A stretch of DNA of 64,000 nt. Origin: an uncultured bacterium (lineage in GTDB: Bacteria; Cyanobacteriota; Vampirovibrionia; Gastranaerophilales; Gastranaerophilaceae). The notes under the pieces were generated by a model. The model was given only the letters and a program-made list of their open reading frames with translations. It was not told the DNA's origin and searched no databases. Of the stretch, positions 8,314 to 16,701 are shown in pieces (positions within the stretch are counted from its first letter, which is position 1; every line of letters begins with the position of its first letter). The stretch is from positions 1 through 64,000 of the forward strand of contig CASGCE010000032.1 in assembly GCA_949299935.1 (NCBI GenBank), in the 5' to 3' direction. A program made the position numbers and the translations under genes.

Positions 8314-11108
8314 AGAGTTTTGAAAAAATCTTTGTTAGCATTTAATGTATTTTTAGTGGCAAGTATTGAGTAGGTCGGCTTGCCGCTGAAAATATAATTT
8401 GCTGCATTATAGATATCGTCAATAGTTATTTCATCAATTGCTTTTAAAAGTTCGTTATCTGTCAAAGGTCCGTTTAAACCGGTAATATTCATTGCTATTG
8501 AATTGTTTTTGCCTAAACCGGTTTCAGCATCGCTTAGAATTGCATTTTTAAAATTTAGTTTAGCATTATTGAGTTCTTCTTTGGAAACCTTTTCTGTCAT
8601 TATCTTTTGAATATGCTTGTTGAATCCGTTTATTGATTTTGGAACATTATCAAAGCTTATTTCATTATTTTCTTTGTTCTCAGTTGTTGTACTTATATAT
8701 AACTTGAAAAGTCCTGCGTTACCGTAATAACGCACGTTTGAGTTTACCCTGTAGCATAGCTGTTGTTTTTCTCTTAAATCGTTGAACAATCTTGAGGATG
8801 CATTACCCCCAAGGATTATGTTTAAAAGTTCAACAGCTGCTATATCTTTTATATTATCGTTTGTTATGAATTTAAATGCCTCAATTATTTCTGCTTGATT
8901 TTTATCGTGGATATCTTCAAGTACTTTTGTTTCACTTACGGGTTCTTTAAAATAATTTTTCAAAAATGGTTTTGTGGGTTGGACATTTGGAAGTTCACCA
9001 ATTTCTTTAAAAAGAATGTGGTTTAACTCAGGTTTTTTCCAAAATGGTGCTGAAATTGTTACATGTCCCTGTGAGTTTTTGATTATATATTGGTACAAAT
9101 CTTCTATATCTTTGAGAGTAACACTGTCAAGACTGTTAAGGATGTCTTCATCTGTATAACTAATGGAAAGTCCGTCAAATAGTTCTTTATACAGCTTGTC
9201 ATTTACATTTTTTTCACGTTTTGAAATGTATTCACGTATATCTTTTTTTACAAAATCCAGAGTTTCCTGCGTAAGTCGTGGGTTCAACAGAACTTCTTTT
9301 GCGCTTTTAAGAGCTTTTTCCAAATCATCTGCCGTAAATGTTGAGTTTGCACTCAGTGTTGTTTTTCCGCTGGAAAATGCCATTGTTATACCATCTTGTT
9401 GTAAATCATTATTAAAATCATAGTCGTTTTTGAATTTTGAGCCCTCATTTAGAATACCGCTTAATACATGTATTGCCGCAGGCTTTGTAACAGGAGGGAT
9501 TTCGCAGTTATATAAGATTTCAAAGGAGGAATTATTTGTTTTGATATTGTTGGTCAAAACATCAAAATTATTTGCCAATTTATATCGATTAATATTTTCA
9601 GGATTAATAGCTTGTTTTTGAATATTGCCGCCAAAGGATATTGTGTTTTTGTATTGGTTGATAATAGAATCTTTATTAGCATACTGTGGATGTAGTACGG
9701 TGATTGCAGTCTTATTTAAGTCTAAAAAATCTTTTGCGGCATTAACCAAATCTTCTTTTGTCATATTATTAACAATTTCCTCGTAGTTGTTAAGCATTTC
9801 AACAGTATCGTTTAAAAGGCTTGTACCCATTAAATTGTTTAGTGAATGTGAAACGTCAAATATGTTTGAATAGCTGTTAAGTAATAATTTTTTAACCACT
9901 TTCATTTCACTTTCGGACGGGGGATTACTTACTAAGGAATTAATTTGTTCAAATAATGATTTTAATACTTTTTCGGAATTTTGTTCCGTTGTTTCTGCAG
10001 AAATCAAAACAGCGGAGTGGTCAGTTGGTTTTGAGCTTATTTTTTCCAGTTGCAGGTTTGCAAATGTGTTTAAATCTTTCAATTTTTGGTCTATTCTACC
10101 GGTCTTATTAGCTGTTAACAGACAGGATAGAGCATCTACATAAATTTTTGATTTCAGGTCATTGTTCTTAGGACCTTTAAAACCCATTGTTATATGTGTT
10201 GCATTGGTCTTATCTGATATTATGTCTTGTCGTACCGTTTTATCAATAGGTTTCAAGTCCTCAAATTTTCTCAGATGTGAAACTTTATTAGGTGCACTGA
10301 AGTACTTGGATACCAATTGGATTGTTTTTTCAGGTGATATTTCGCCTGTTATAACAGTAACCATATTGGCAGGGAAATAGTTATTATTATAATAGTCCAG
10401 TACATCTTTTCTCGTTAAATTTGTTATATTTTGTGTTGAGCCGCCTATAAGATCTTTTGAGGTACTTTTAATATTATAAAGTTGTCTTATAGTTTCATTG
10501 GTAACAATATTTTCAGGATCTCCAAGAATCATATTAATTTCGGAATTAACAATACCTTTTTCTTTTTCTAACATTTCAGAAGCAAATTTAGGTGATTCAA
10601 GCATAGATGCATGGATTTTAATTTTTTTTTCGAGATCATCTTCATTTAAAAGGTTTGAACTAATAAAGTAATTTGTTTCTGCAAGACCTGTTGATGCGTT
10701 TGTATCGGCACCCATTTGGTTTACCGCTTCAAAAAATTCACCCGCATTCAAATTTTTCGAGCCATTAAACAAGTTATGTTCAATGTAGTGGCTTATCCCT
10801 CTCAAGTTATCCGGTTCATTCATTGAACCGGTATTAACATATGTTTTCACGACGGTTTCGCCTTGTTTAGGTATTATAACAATGCGTTGTCCGTTTGCAA
10901 GTTTATAAAAATGAGCGGTATAGTCAAAAGGAAGTGATAGTTCGTCTGTTTTTTGGTAATTTATTGGAACCTTTATCCCATATTCAGGCTGAACATTCTG
11001 TAATTCATTAGTTTGCGATTTTTGAGATGTCTGCACCGCAAATGACGAATCTGCCGTAAATTTAGGCTGTTTACAGTCTATTTTTTGTGTCGAATTAATT
11101 CTTAGCAT
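8310..11108 (-). CDS. M16 family zinc metallopeptidase (double domain) with N-terminal extension
   Basis: The 932 residues contain two M16 (pitrilysin/insulinase-like) halves. The first carries the inverted zinc motif HYIEH (His107, Glu110, His111), with the further Glu ligand near residue 190 (IVNSEINM). The second half lacks the zinc motif, as is normal, and keeps an R-Y-type substrate region near the C-terminus. Family members degrade small peptides or process precursors. No ordinary signal peptide is present. Instead there is a roughly 60-residue Gln/Asn-rich extension with a KFTA motif at 16-19, like the tag on other proteins here. It sits 57 nt downstream of purA on the same strand. Confidence 0.9.
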   Translation of the reverse strand: MLRINSTQKIDCKQPKFTADSSFAVQTSQKSQTNELQNVQPEYGIKVPINYQKTDELSLPFDYTAHFYKLANGQRIVIIPKQGETVVKTYVNTGSMNEPDNLRGISHYIEHNLFNGSKNLNAGEFFEAVNQMGADTNASTGLAETNYFISSNLLNEDDLEKKIKIHASMLESPKFASEMLEKEKGIVNSEINMILGDPENIVTNETIRQLYNIKSTSKDLIGGSTQNITNLTRKDVLDYYNNNYFPANMVTVITGEISPEKTIQLVSKYFSAPNKVSHLRKFEDLKPIDKTVRQDIISDKTNATHITMGFKGPKNNDLKSKIYVDALSCLLTANKTGRIDQKLKDLNTFANLQLEKISSKPTDHSAVLISAETTEQNSEKVLKSLFEQINSLVSNPPSESEMKVVKKLLLNSYSNIFDVSHSLNNLMGTSLLNDTVEMLNNYEEIVNNMTKEDLVNAAKDFLDLNKTAITVLHPQYANKDSIINQYKNTISFGGNIQKQAINPENINRYKLANNFDVLTNNIKTNNSSFEILYNCEIPPVTKPAAIHVLSGILNEGSKFKNDYDFNNDLQQDGITMAFSSGKTTLSANSTFTADDLEKALKSAKEVLLNPRLTQETLDFVKKDIREYISKREKNVNDKLYKELFDGLSISYTDEDILNSLDSVTLKDIEDLYQYIIKNSQGHVTISAPFWKKPELNHILFKEIGELPNVQPTKPFLKNYFKEPVSETKVLEDIHDKNQAEIIEAFKFITNDNIKDIAAVELLNIILGGNASSRLFNDLREKQQLCYRVNSNVRYYGNAGLFKLYISTTTENKENNEISFDNVPKSINGFNKHIQKIMTEKVSKEELNNAKLNFKNAILSDAETGLGKNNSIAMNITGLNGPLTDNELLKAIDEITIDDIYNAANYIFSGKPTYSILATKNTLNANKDFFKTL

Positions 11109-11165
11109 TATTTCTACCTATATGCTTATAAAAACAAAATATTCTTAAAAATTGCTTTTTTGTTA

Positions 11166-12446
11166 CTAAATTTTAAAAATAGTTTGATTTCTGTCCGGTC
11201 CTACACTTATTATTGACACAGGTGCATTAATAAGTTTTTCCAGCCGGCATATATATTGGCGACAATTTTCGGGCAAATCTTCATATTTACAAATTTGGGT
11301 TATATCACTATTCCAACCTTCAAGTGTTTCATAAACCGGTTCAAGGTATTTATGAATGAAAACATCGGATGGATAAGTTTCGTAAATTCTCCCATTGCGT
11401 TTATCACGGTACGCGTAGCATATTTTTATTTCATCAAAAGTATCAAAAACATCGATTTTAGTAAGTGCAACAGAAGTTAACCCTCCTACGAGTACGGAAT
11501 AGCGCATTGTAACTGCATCAAACCATCCACAGCGTCTTGGACGTCCTGTTGTAACACCAAATTCGTGTCCGATTGTTTGTATTTTTTCCCCTGTTTCATT
11601 ATCAAGTTCAGTAACGAATGGACCTTCTCCAACTCTTGTCACGTAGGCTTTAGCAACCCCGACAATTTCATCAATCATTTTAGGTCCAAATCCTGAACCG
11701 GTACAGGCGCCTCCTGCTATAGGATTGGAGCTTGTTACGTAAGGATATGTTCCATAATCTACATCAAGCATTACGCCTTGGGCACCCTCAAAAAGTACTG
11801 ATTTACCTTCGCTTTTTACCTTTTCAAGATTTTTTTGCCAATCAAACCAAACGTACGGTTTGAAAATTTCAGCATATTTTCTGCATAAATCAAGAACTTT
11901 TTCTTTTGAATACGGTTCAAGTCCGTAAACTTCCTTTAGTTGTTTGTTTTTTAGCGGAAGAATAATGTCAAGCTTTTCATTCAATGTTTCTTCATTGAAC
12001 AAATCTTGAATTTTTAAGCCGATTCTTGCCATTTTGTCAGTGTAGGTCGGACCTATTCCTTTTTTTGTTGTTCCTATTTTACCTTTTGAAGCGTTATCTT
12101 CGCTATAGCCGTCAACTTCAGTGTGATAGGGCATTGTAATTGATGCCAGAGGACTTACTCTTAATCCTGAAACATCAACCCCTTGGTTTATTAACTCATT
12201 GAGTTCTTTTTCAAAATATTCCGGCAAAACAACTGTACCCGGACCTATTAGGCAAATTTTATTTTTGTATAATATTCCGGATGGAATGAGGTGAAATTTG
12301 TAAGTTGTATTATTTGCGACAACCGTATGTCCTGCATTGCAGCCTCCTTGGTATCTTATAATCAGGTCAGCTTTCTTTGCTAAAATATCCGTAATTTTAG
12401 CTTTCCCTTCATCTCCCCATTGTGCACCTACAACTACTGTGTTCAT
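11166..12446 (-). CDS. purA: Adenylosuccinate synthetase
   Basis: The 426-residue sequence begins with the family signature VVVGAQWGDEGKAKITD and the QGGCNAGHTVV segment that binds IMP and GTP. It also keeps GTTKKGIGPTY and TTGRPRRCGWFD. PurA makes adenylosuccinate from IMP and aspartate with GTP, the first committed step to AMP. The P-loop-like segment reads GDEGKAK rather than the usual GDEGKGK, a mild substitution. AAGGAT stands before the ATG. It lies 65 nt downstream of etfA and could be part of the same minus-strand transcript. Confidence 0.97.
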   Translation of the reverse strand: MNTVVVGAQWGDEGKAKITDILAKKADLIIRYQGGCNAGHTVVANNTTYKFHLIPSGILYKNKICLIGPGTVVLPEYFEKELNELINQGVDVSGLRVSPLASITMPYHTEVDGYSEDNASKGKIGTTKKGIGPTYTDKMARIGLKIQDLFNEETLNEKLDIILPLKNKQLKEVYGLEPYSKEKVLDLCRKYAEIFKPYVWFDWQKNLEKVKSEGKSVLFEGAQGVMLDVDYGTYPYVTSSNPIAGGACTGSGFGPKMIDEIVGVAKAYVTRVGEGPFVTELDNETGEKIQTIGHEFGVTTGRPRRCGWFDAVTMRYSVLVGGLTSVALTKIDVFDTFDEIKICYAYRDKRNGRIYETYPSDVFIHKYLEPVYETLEGWNSDITQICKYEDLPENCRQYICRLEKLINAPVSIISVGPDRNQTIFKI

Positions 12447-12511
12447 ATCCTTAATCCTTTCATAAACGGTAATTTACCCATCTATTTTAGCACAAAAATT
12501 AATCGAGGATT

Positions 12512-13513
12512 TTAATCTTTTGAATTTTTAAGAATTTCAATCAGTTTGGGTAAAACTTCAAACACATCACCGACGATTCCCGTGTCGGAAATATCAAAAA
12601 TAGGTGCATTGGGGTCATTATTTATGCAAATAATATAATCTGAGGCGGTAATTCCTACTGTATGTTGGATTGCACCTGATATTGCACAGGCTATGTAAAG
12701 TTTAGGTGTAACGGTTTTTCCTGTCTGACCTATTTGGATATTGTGTGGTGCATAACCCAGATCAACTGCCCCTCTGCTGGCTCCAACAGTTCCGCCAAGT
12801 ATGTCTGCAAGTTCTTTTAGAAGTTTGAAACCTTCTTCGCCCTTCATTCCTTTGCCGCCTGCTATAATAATCTCCGCAGAATCAAGCTCATTAAGGTTGT
12901 TCTCATATTCTTTTATAAACTTAATAAGTTGTACATTGTTGATAAAATCTTCGGGATTTACTTGTTTATAAATAAATTCGGTATCCTTTTTTATAATATC
13001 AATGGCAGGTTTAAAAACTTTTGGTCTTACGGTTGCCATTTGGGGTTTGGTTTTACAAAGGATTGTTGCCATGAGCTGACCGCCAAATGTAGGACGGGTC
13101 GCGGCAAGAAGCCCCTTTTCGTTTATATCAAGCTCTATACAATCTGCGGTCAGGCCGGTGCCGAGTTTTGACGAAATTCTGGGTGCCAAATCCCTGCCCT
13201 GATTTGTTGCTCCGATTAGAAATATTTCTGGCTCAACTTCTTTTACCAGATTTACAATTAAGTTTGCATAGGTTTCGGTGTTATAGTTTTCAAATTTCTC
13301 ATCTTCAAATACAAAAAACTTATCTATTCCGCTATAAGTAAAACCTTCTTTATATTCGGTTAACATTTCGGGCTTTGTAAACAGTACTGCCATTACGGGT
13401 GCATTATTGAGCTTTAGGGAAAGTTCGTGTGCTTTATTTGCCAGTTCAAAAAACACTGTGTGTACAAAACTTTGTTTTGTTACTTCTGCATATATGAGTA
13501 TTCCGCCTGTCAT
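12512..13513 (-). CDS. etfA: Electron transfer flavoprotein, alpha subunit
   Basis: The 333 residues have the two-domain EtfA layout. The C-terminal FAD-binding half contains GASRGAVDLGYAP, QIGQTGKTVTP and ISGAIQHTVGI. With EtfB it forms a soluble FAD heterodimer that passes electrons between dehydrogenases and carriers. In anaerobes many EtfAB pairs bifurcate electrons from NADH. The start overlaps the etfB stop by 4 nt, so the genes are translationally coupled. No acyl-CoA dehydrogenase lies next to them; the neighbour is an NfnA-like flavoprotein, which may be the partner. Confidence 0.95.
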   Translation of the reverse strand: MTGGILIYAEVTKQSFVHTVFFELANKAHELSLKLNNAPVMAVLFTKPEMLTEYKEGFTYSGIDKFFVFEDEKFENYNTETYANLIVNLVKEVEPEIFLIGATNQGRDLAPRISSKLGTGLTADCIELDINEKGLLAATRPTFGGQLMATILCKTKPQMATVRPKVFKPAIDIIKKDTEFIYKQVNPEDFINNVQLIKFIKEYENNLNELDSAEIIIAGGKGMKGEEGFKLLKELADILGGTVGASRGAVDLGYAPHNIQIGQTGKTVTPKLYIACAISGAIQHTVGITASDYIICINNDPNAPIFDISDTGIVGDVFEVLPKLIEILKNSKD

Positions 13514-14301
13514 TTATAAACCCCGATTTCTTTTATTTTATTCAAAATTATTTCTGCACCTGTTCCTGTTTCGACACAATTATGTTTTTCTTTTAAGTGT
13601 TTGAATTCAGGTCTAAAAGCTTTTGAAACATAAGTGGGAGAACCTTTTATCCCTACCTCATCTGTAGATAAGCCCAAATCTTCAAGTGTCACGGTTTTTA
13701 TTTGAATGTTTTGCGCTTTTATAATACCGTTTATTAATGCTCTGGACGGTTCAAATTCAGACTTTAGAATGCAAAAAAGTGCCGGAGTATGTACTTTTAT
13801 AATTTCAACTCCGTCATCAAGCTGTTTTGTAACATTTATGATATTGCCTTTTATTTCATCAATTGTTTTTACATAAGTTACTTGCGGGATATTAAGCAAA
13901 CTCGCAATGCATGGACCTGTTTGAGCGGTATCACCGTCAATTGCAAATTGTCCGCATAAGATTATATCAAAATCCGGCATAACTTTTTTTATTGCTGCAG
14001 AAATAGTTTTACCGGTAGCGTATGTATCAGCACCGGCAAATTTTTTGTCAGTTATTAAAACACCATTATCGACTCCTAAAGCTAGAATATCTCTAAGCAT
14101 ATTCGAAGCTTGAGAAGGCCCCATGGTAAATACGGTAATCTCCCCACCATAAGTTTTTTTTAGTCTTAAAGCGGTTTCTGCTGCATAAACATCATAAGGA
14201 TTAAGAATGCTTTCAACACCTTCACGTTGCAGGGTGTTATTTTCAGTCCATTTAATATCCGACGTGTCAGGGACTTGTTTTACACATAAAGCTATTTTCA
14301 T
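13510..14301 (-). CDS. etfB: Electron transfer flavoprotein, beta subunit
   Basis: The 263 residues match EtfB, including the nucleotide-binding stretches ITVFTMGPSQA and CGQFAIDGDTAQTGP. The segment ITDKKFAGADTYATGKT resembles that in the NADH-using, bifurcating EtfB proteins of anaerobes, which suggests but does not prove that mode here. It partners the alpha subunit, whose start overlaps this stop by 4 nt. Its own ATG overlaps the stop of the Cys-rich small gene by 4 nt. Confidence 0.95.
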   Translation of the reverse strand: MKIALCVKQVPDTSDIKWTENNTLQREGVESILNPYDVYAAETALRLKKTYGGEITVFTMGPSQASNMLRDILALGVDNGVLITDKKFAGADTYATGKTISAAIKKVMPDFDIILCGQFAIDGDTAQTGPCIASLLNIPQVTYVKTIDEIKGNIINVTKQLDDGVEIIKVHTPALFCILKSEFEPSRALINGIIKAQNIQIKTVTLEDLGLSTDEVGIKGSPTYVSKAFRPEFKHLKEKHNCVETGTGAEIILNKIKEIGVYK

Positions 14302-14480
14302 GAATTGTTGGGTCTCTTGTTATTGTTTGCTTCTATAAGTGCATTATAGCCTATTATATATAATGAACATTTTTTTACATTAGCCATGTACCATGCACAC
14401 TTATCCTGTGTACATACCATATCAATGCCTCCTGAACCTATACTTAATAGCGGGCAGTAGGGAATATCATTTTTTGTCAT
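14298..14480 (-). CDS. Cys-rich small protein between an NfnA-like gene and etfB
   Basis: The 60-residue protein has four Cys, in CPLL, VCTQDKCAWY and KKCSLY. The spacing could suit an iron-sulfur cluster or zinc, though I do not recognise the family. It overlaps both neighbours by 4 nt, so it is tightly fused into the nfnA-like/etfB/etfA transcript. A role as an assembly or electron-carrying partner of the flavoproteins is an inference from position and Cys content. Confidence 0.7.
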   Translation of the reverse strand: MTKNDIPYCPLLSIGSGGIDMVCTQDKCAWYMANVKKCSLYIIGYNALIEANNNKRPNNS

Positions 14481-15328
14481 AAAGCCTCCTGTTTATTAAC
14501 TTGTTTTAATAAATTACAATTTTCATCACGTATTTTTTCCTGATTTTTGTATATGTGAGTTCTGTTTATAACTTCATCAAAGTCGATTTTATGTGCGTCA
14601 AAATCAGGTCCGTCAACACATGCAAATTTAGTTTCTCCGCCAACGGTAATACGACATGCTCCGCACATACCTGTTCCATCCACCATAATAGGATTCATAC
14701 TGGCTTCTGTATAAATGCCTTTACCTCTTGTCATATCTGCAACGGCCCTCATCATAGGCATCGGGCCTACGGCAATTGCATAATCTATTTTTTCTCTTTT
14801 AATTAATTTTTCCAAAACTTCTGTTACAAATCCTTTTTCACCAAATGTTCCGTCGTCTGTTGTGATAAAAAGTTCAGTACAGACTTTTTTCATTTTATCC
14901 GACCAAAATATTAGCTCTTTTGTCCTTGCACCCATAATCATATAGACTTTATTCCCAGCCTCTTTGAAGGCTTTTGCGATTAAATAACAAGGTGCAGCAC
15001 CGTAGCCTCCGGCAAGACATACCACTGTCCCGTATTTTTTGATATGTGTTGGCTGGCCTAATGGTCCTACAAGGTCAACAATCTCGTCGCCTTCTTCCAG
15101 TAGAGCAAGTTTTTTTGTTGAATATCCTACTGCCATGAACACAAGTGTAAGTATTCCTTTTGATTTATCGATATCTGCAATCGTCAAAGGCACTCTTTCA
15201 CCGTTTTTTTCTGCTCTGAAAATTATAAACTGTCCTGCCTTTGCGTTTTTGACAACGTAAGGTGCTTCCACCTGTATTTCAAATTGATTCGGACAAATCT
15301 CTTTTTTAGACAGTATCTTATAACCCAT
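14477..15328 (-). CDS. NfnA/SudB-type FAD-NAD(P) oxidoreductase subunit (ferredoxin-NADP reductase-like)
   Basis: The protein (283 residues from the ATG at 15328, which has GGTGG before it) belongs to the dihydroorotate dehydrogenase electron-transfer/NfnA/SudB group. It has an N-terminal FAD beta-barrel (PLTIADID), an NAD(P) domain (CLAGGYGAAPCYLIA, VGPMPMM) and a C-terminal 2Fe-2S site (DGTGMCGACR with a later CVDGPDF). In the Nfn complex this subunit pairs with a GltB-small-subunit-like NfnB, which is absent here. It leads the run with the Cys-rich protein and EtfBA, so it may feed NAD(P)H or ferredoxin electrons to EtfAB. TATAAT stands about 25 nt upstream. Confidence 0.88.
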   Translation of the reverse strand: MGYKILSKKEICPNQFEIQVEAPYVVKNAKAGQFIIFRAEKNGERVPLTIADIDKSKGILTLVFMAVGYSTKKLALLEEGDEIVDLVGPLGQPTHIKKYGTVVCLAGGYGAAPCYLIAKAFKEAGNKVYMIMGARTKELIFWSDKMKKVCTELFITTDDGTFGEKGFVTEVLEKLIKREKIDYAIAVGPMPMMRAVADMTRGKGIYTEASMNPIMVDGTGMCGACRITVGGETKFACVDGPDFDAHKIDFDEVINRTHIYKNQEKIRDENCNLLKQVNKQEAL

Positions 15329-15532
15329 AATTCCCACCTTTTACGTATTAGAATTATAGCACAAATTTTCTCATTAGTGAATAGAAAATATAGGATATTA
15401 AATTCGGTGCATTTTCTAATTAAAATTATGCTCAATAGGATTTTTCAACTATGCTGTTAGTCAAAACTATAACAAAAAATCCTCAACTGCTATATTAATT
15501 TTCCAAGTGTTTAACAGTTAAAGCTACACTAA

Positions 15533-16582
15533 TTAATCCTCAATAATCTCGTAATGGTACTTCGGATTTTTTGTAAGTCGTTCTTCTATTTCTTCAAATG
15601 TTAAAAGACCTTGTGTAGCCCCAAATTTAGAAACTACTCCGGCAGAGTTCACCGATGCATACATCAATGACTTACCCAAATTACGTTGAGTTCTTTGTAA
15701 TGCGGCACAAAATGTTGATGCAAAAGCATCTCCGGCACCAAGTGTTGAAACAACCGGCCCTTCGAATATCGGACAGTGATAGTAATTCTTGCCGTCATAA
15801 GCATACGCACCGTTGCCGCCGTCGGTTATTACAATTACCTGATAATCACATACCTTTAATTTTTTAAACGTTGTTTTTAAATCCGGATGTATAAGTTGGT
15901 CAGAAAATTTTTCTTCACGTGTATCCGGGCGAATTTGTATACCCGTTGCCATAGAGGCTTCTTCTTTATTCATCACAACAATTTGTGCTGTTTCTATAAT
16001 CTTTTTTAGATAGTTGAACCCTTTTTTAATACTGGTTGTTCCCGCATTAAAACATACGAAAGTCCCATTTTCTCTAGCAAAATTCACGATATCATCAAGA
16101 ACTTTATTGCTTTCACCGTTTAGTGGTGCAACATAGAGTAGCTTGGAATTCTTGATTGCTTCAAAATTTATTTCATTTTTTTTAATTAAAGCGTTCGCTC
16201 CCCTATGCGCAAGAACAGTTCGGTCACCTTCAAAGCTTGTAAGAATTATAGAAAAACCGGTGCTTACTTCATTACTTTGAATTGCATTTGATAAATCAAC
16301 TTTTTTATTCTCAAATGATTTGTAAATTCCTCTGGAATAGATATCGTTACCTACTTTGAATATTGCACTGGTTTTGAATCCGAGATTTGAAAAATTTACC
16401 GCAGTGTTTATTCCTCCGCCACCGACTTGTGAATCAAAATCCGTTATCTCAAGTTTTGAACCGTATGGATAACTCATAAATTCTGTTTTTTTATCTTTTC
16501 GGCGAACCGATACAATATTTGCTTCATCACTTTCAACAAATACATCCATTGTCGCACTTCCGATTGTGATTACGTCAAACAT
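15533..16582 (-). CDS. PfkB family carbohydrate (ribokinase-like) kinase
   Basis: The 349 residues carry the two PfkB signatures: a Gly-rich region near the N-terminus (DSQVGGGGINTAVN) and the catalytic GAGDAFAS near the C-terminus with Asp as the likely base. The family phosphorylates sugars, nucleosides or sugar phosphates with ATP; the substrate cannot be told from sequence alone. A GGAAAGGG ribosome binding site precedes the ATG. About 200 nt separate it from the NfnA-like gene downstream, so co-transcription is uncertain. Confidence 0.88.
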   Translation of the reverse strand: MFDVITIGSATMDVFVESDEANIVSVRRKDKKTEFMSYPYGSKLEITDFDSQVGGGGINTAVNFSNLGFKTSAIFKVGNDIYSRGIYKSFENKKVDLSNAIQSNEVSTGFSIILTSFEGDRTVLAHRGANALIKKNEINFEAIKNSKLLYVAPLNGESNKVLDDIVNFARENGTFVCFNAGTTSIKKGFNYLKKIIETAQIVVMNKEEASMATGIQIRPDTREEKFSDQLIHPDLKTTFKKLKVCDYQVIVITDGGNGAYAYDGKNYYHCPIFEGPVVSTLGAGDAFASTFCAALQRTQRNLGKSLMYASVNSAGVVSKFGATQGLLTFEEIEERLTKNPKYHYEIIED

Positions 16583-16701
16583 GTTTTTTCCCTTTCCTCT
16601 ATTTATCTTATCATGAAAATGTTAAAATATATTAATTTTTTTACTTTTTAGAGCAAAAAAATATTTTTATGATTTTAATAACCGTTTGAAAGGTAATTTT
16701 T

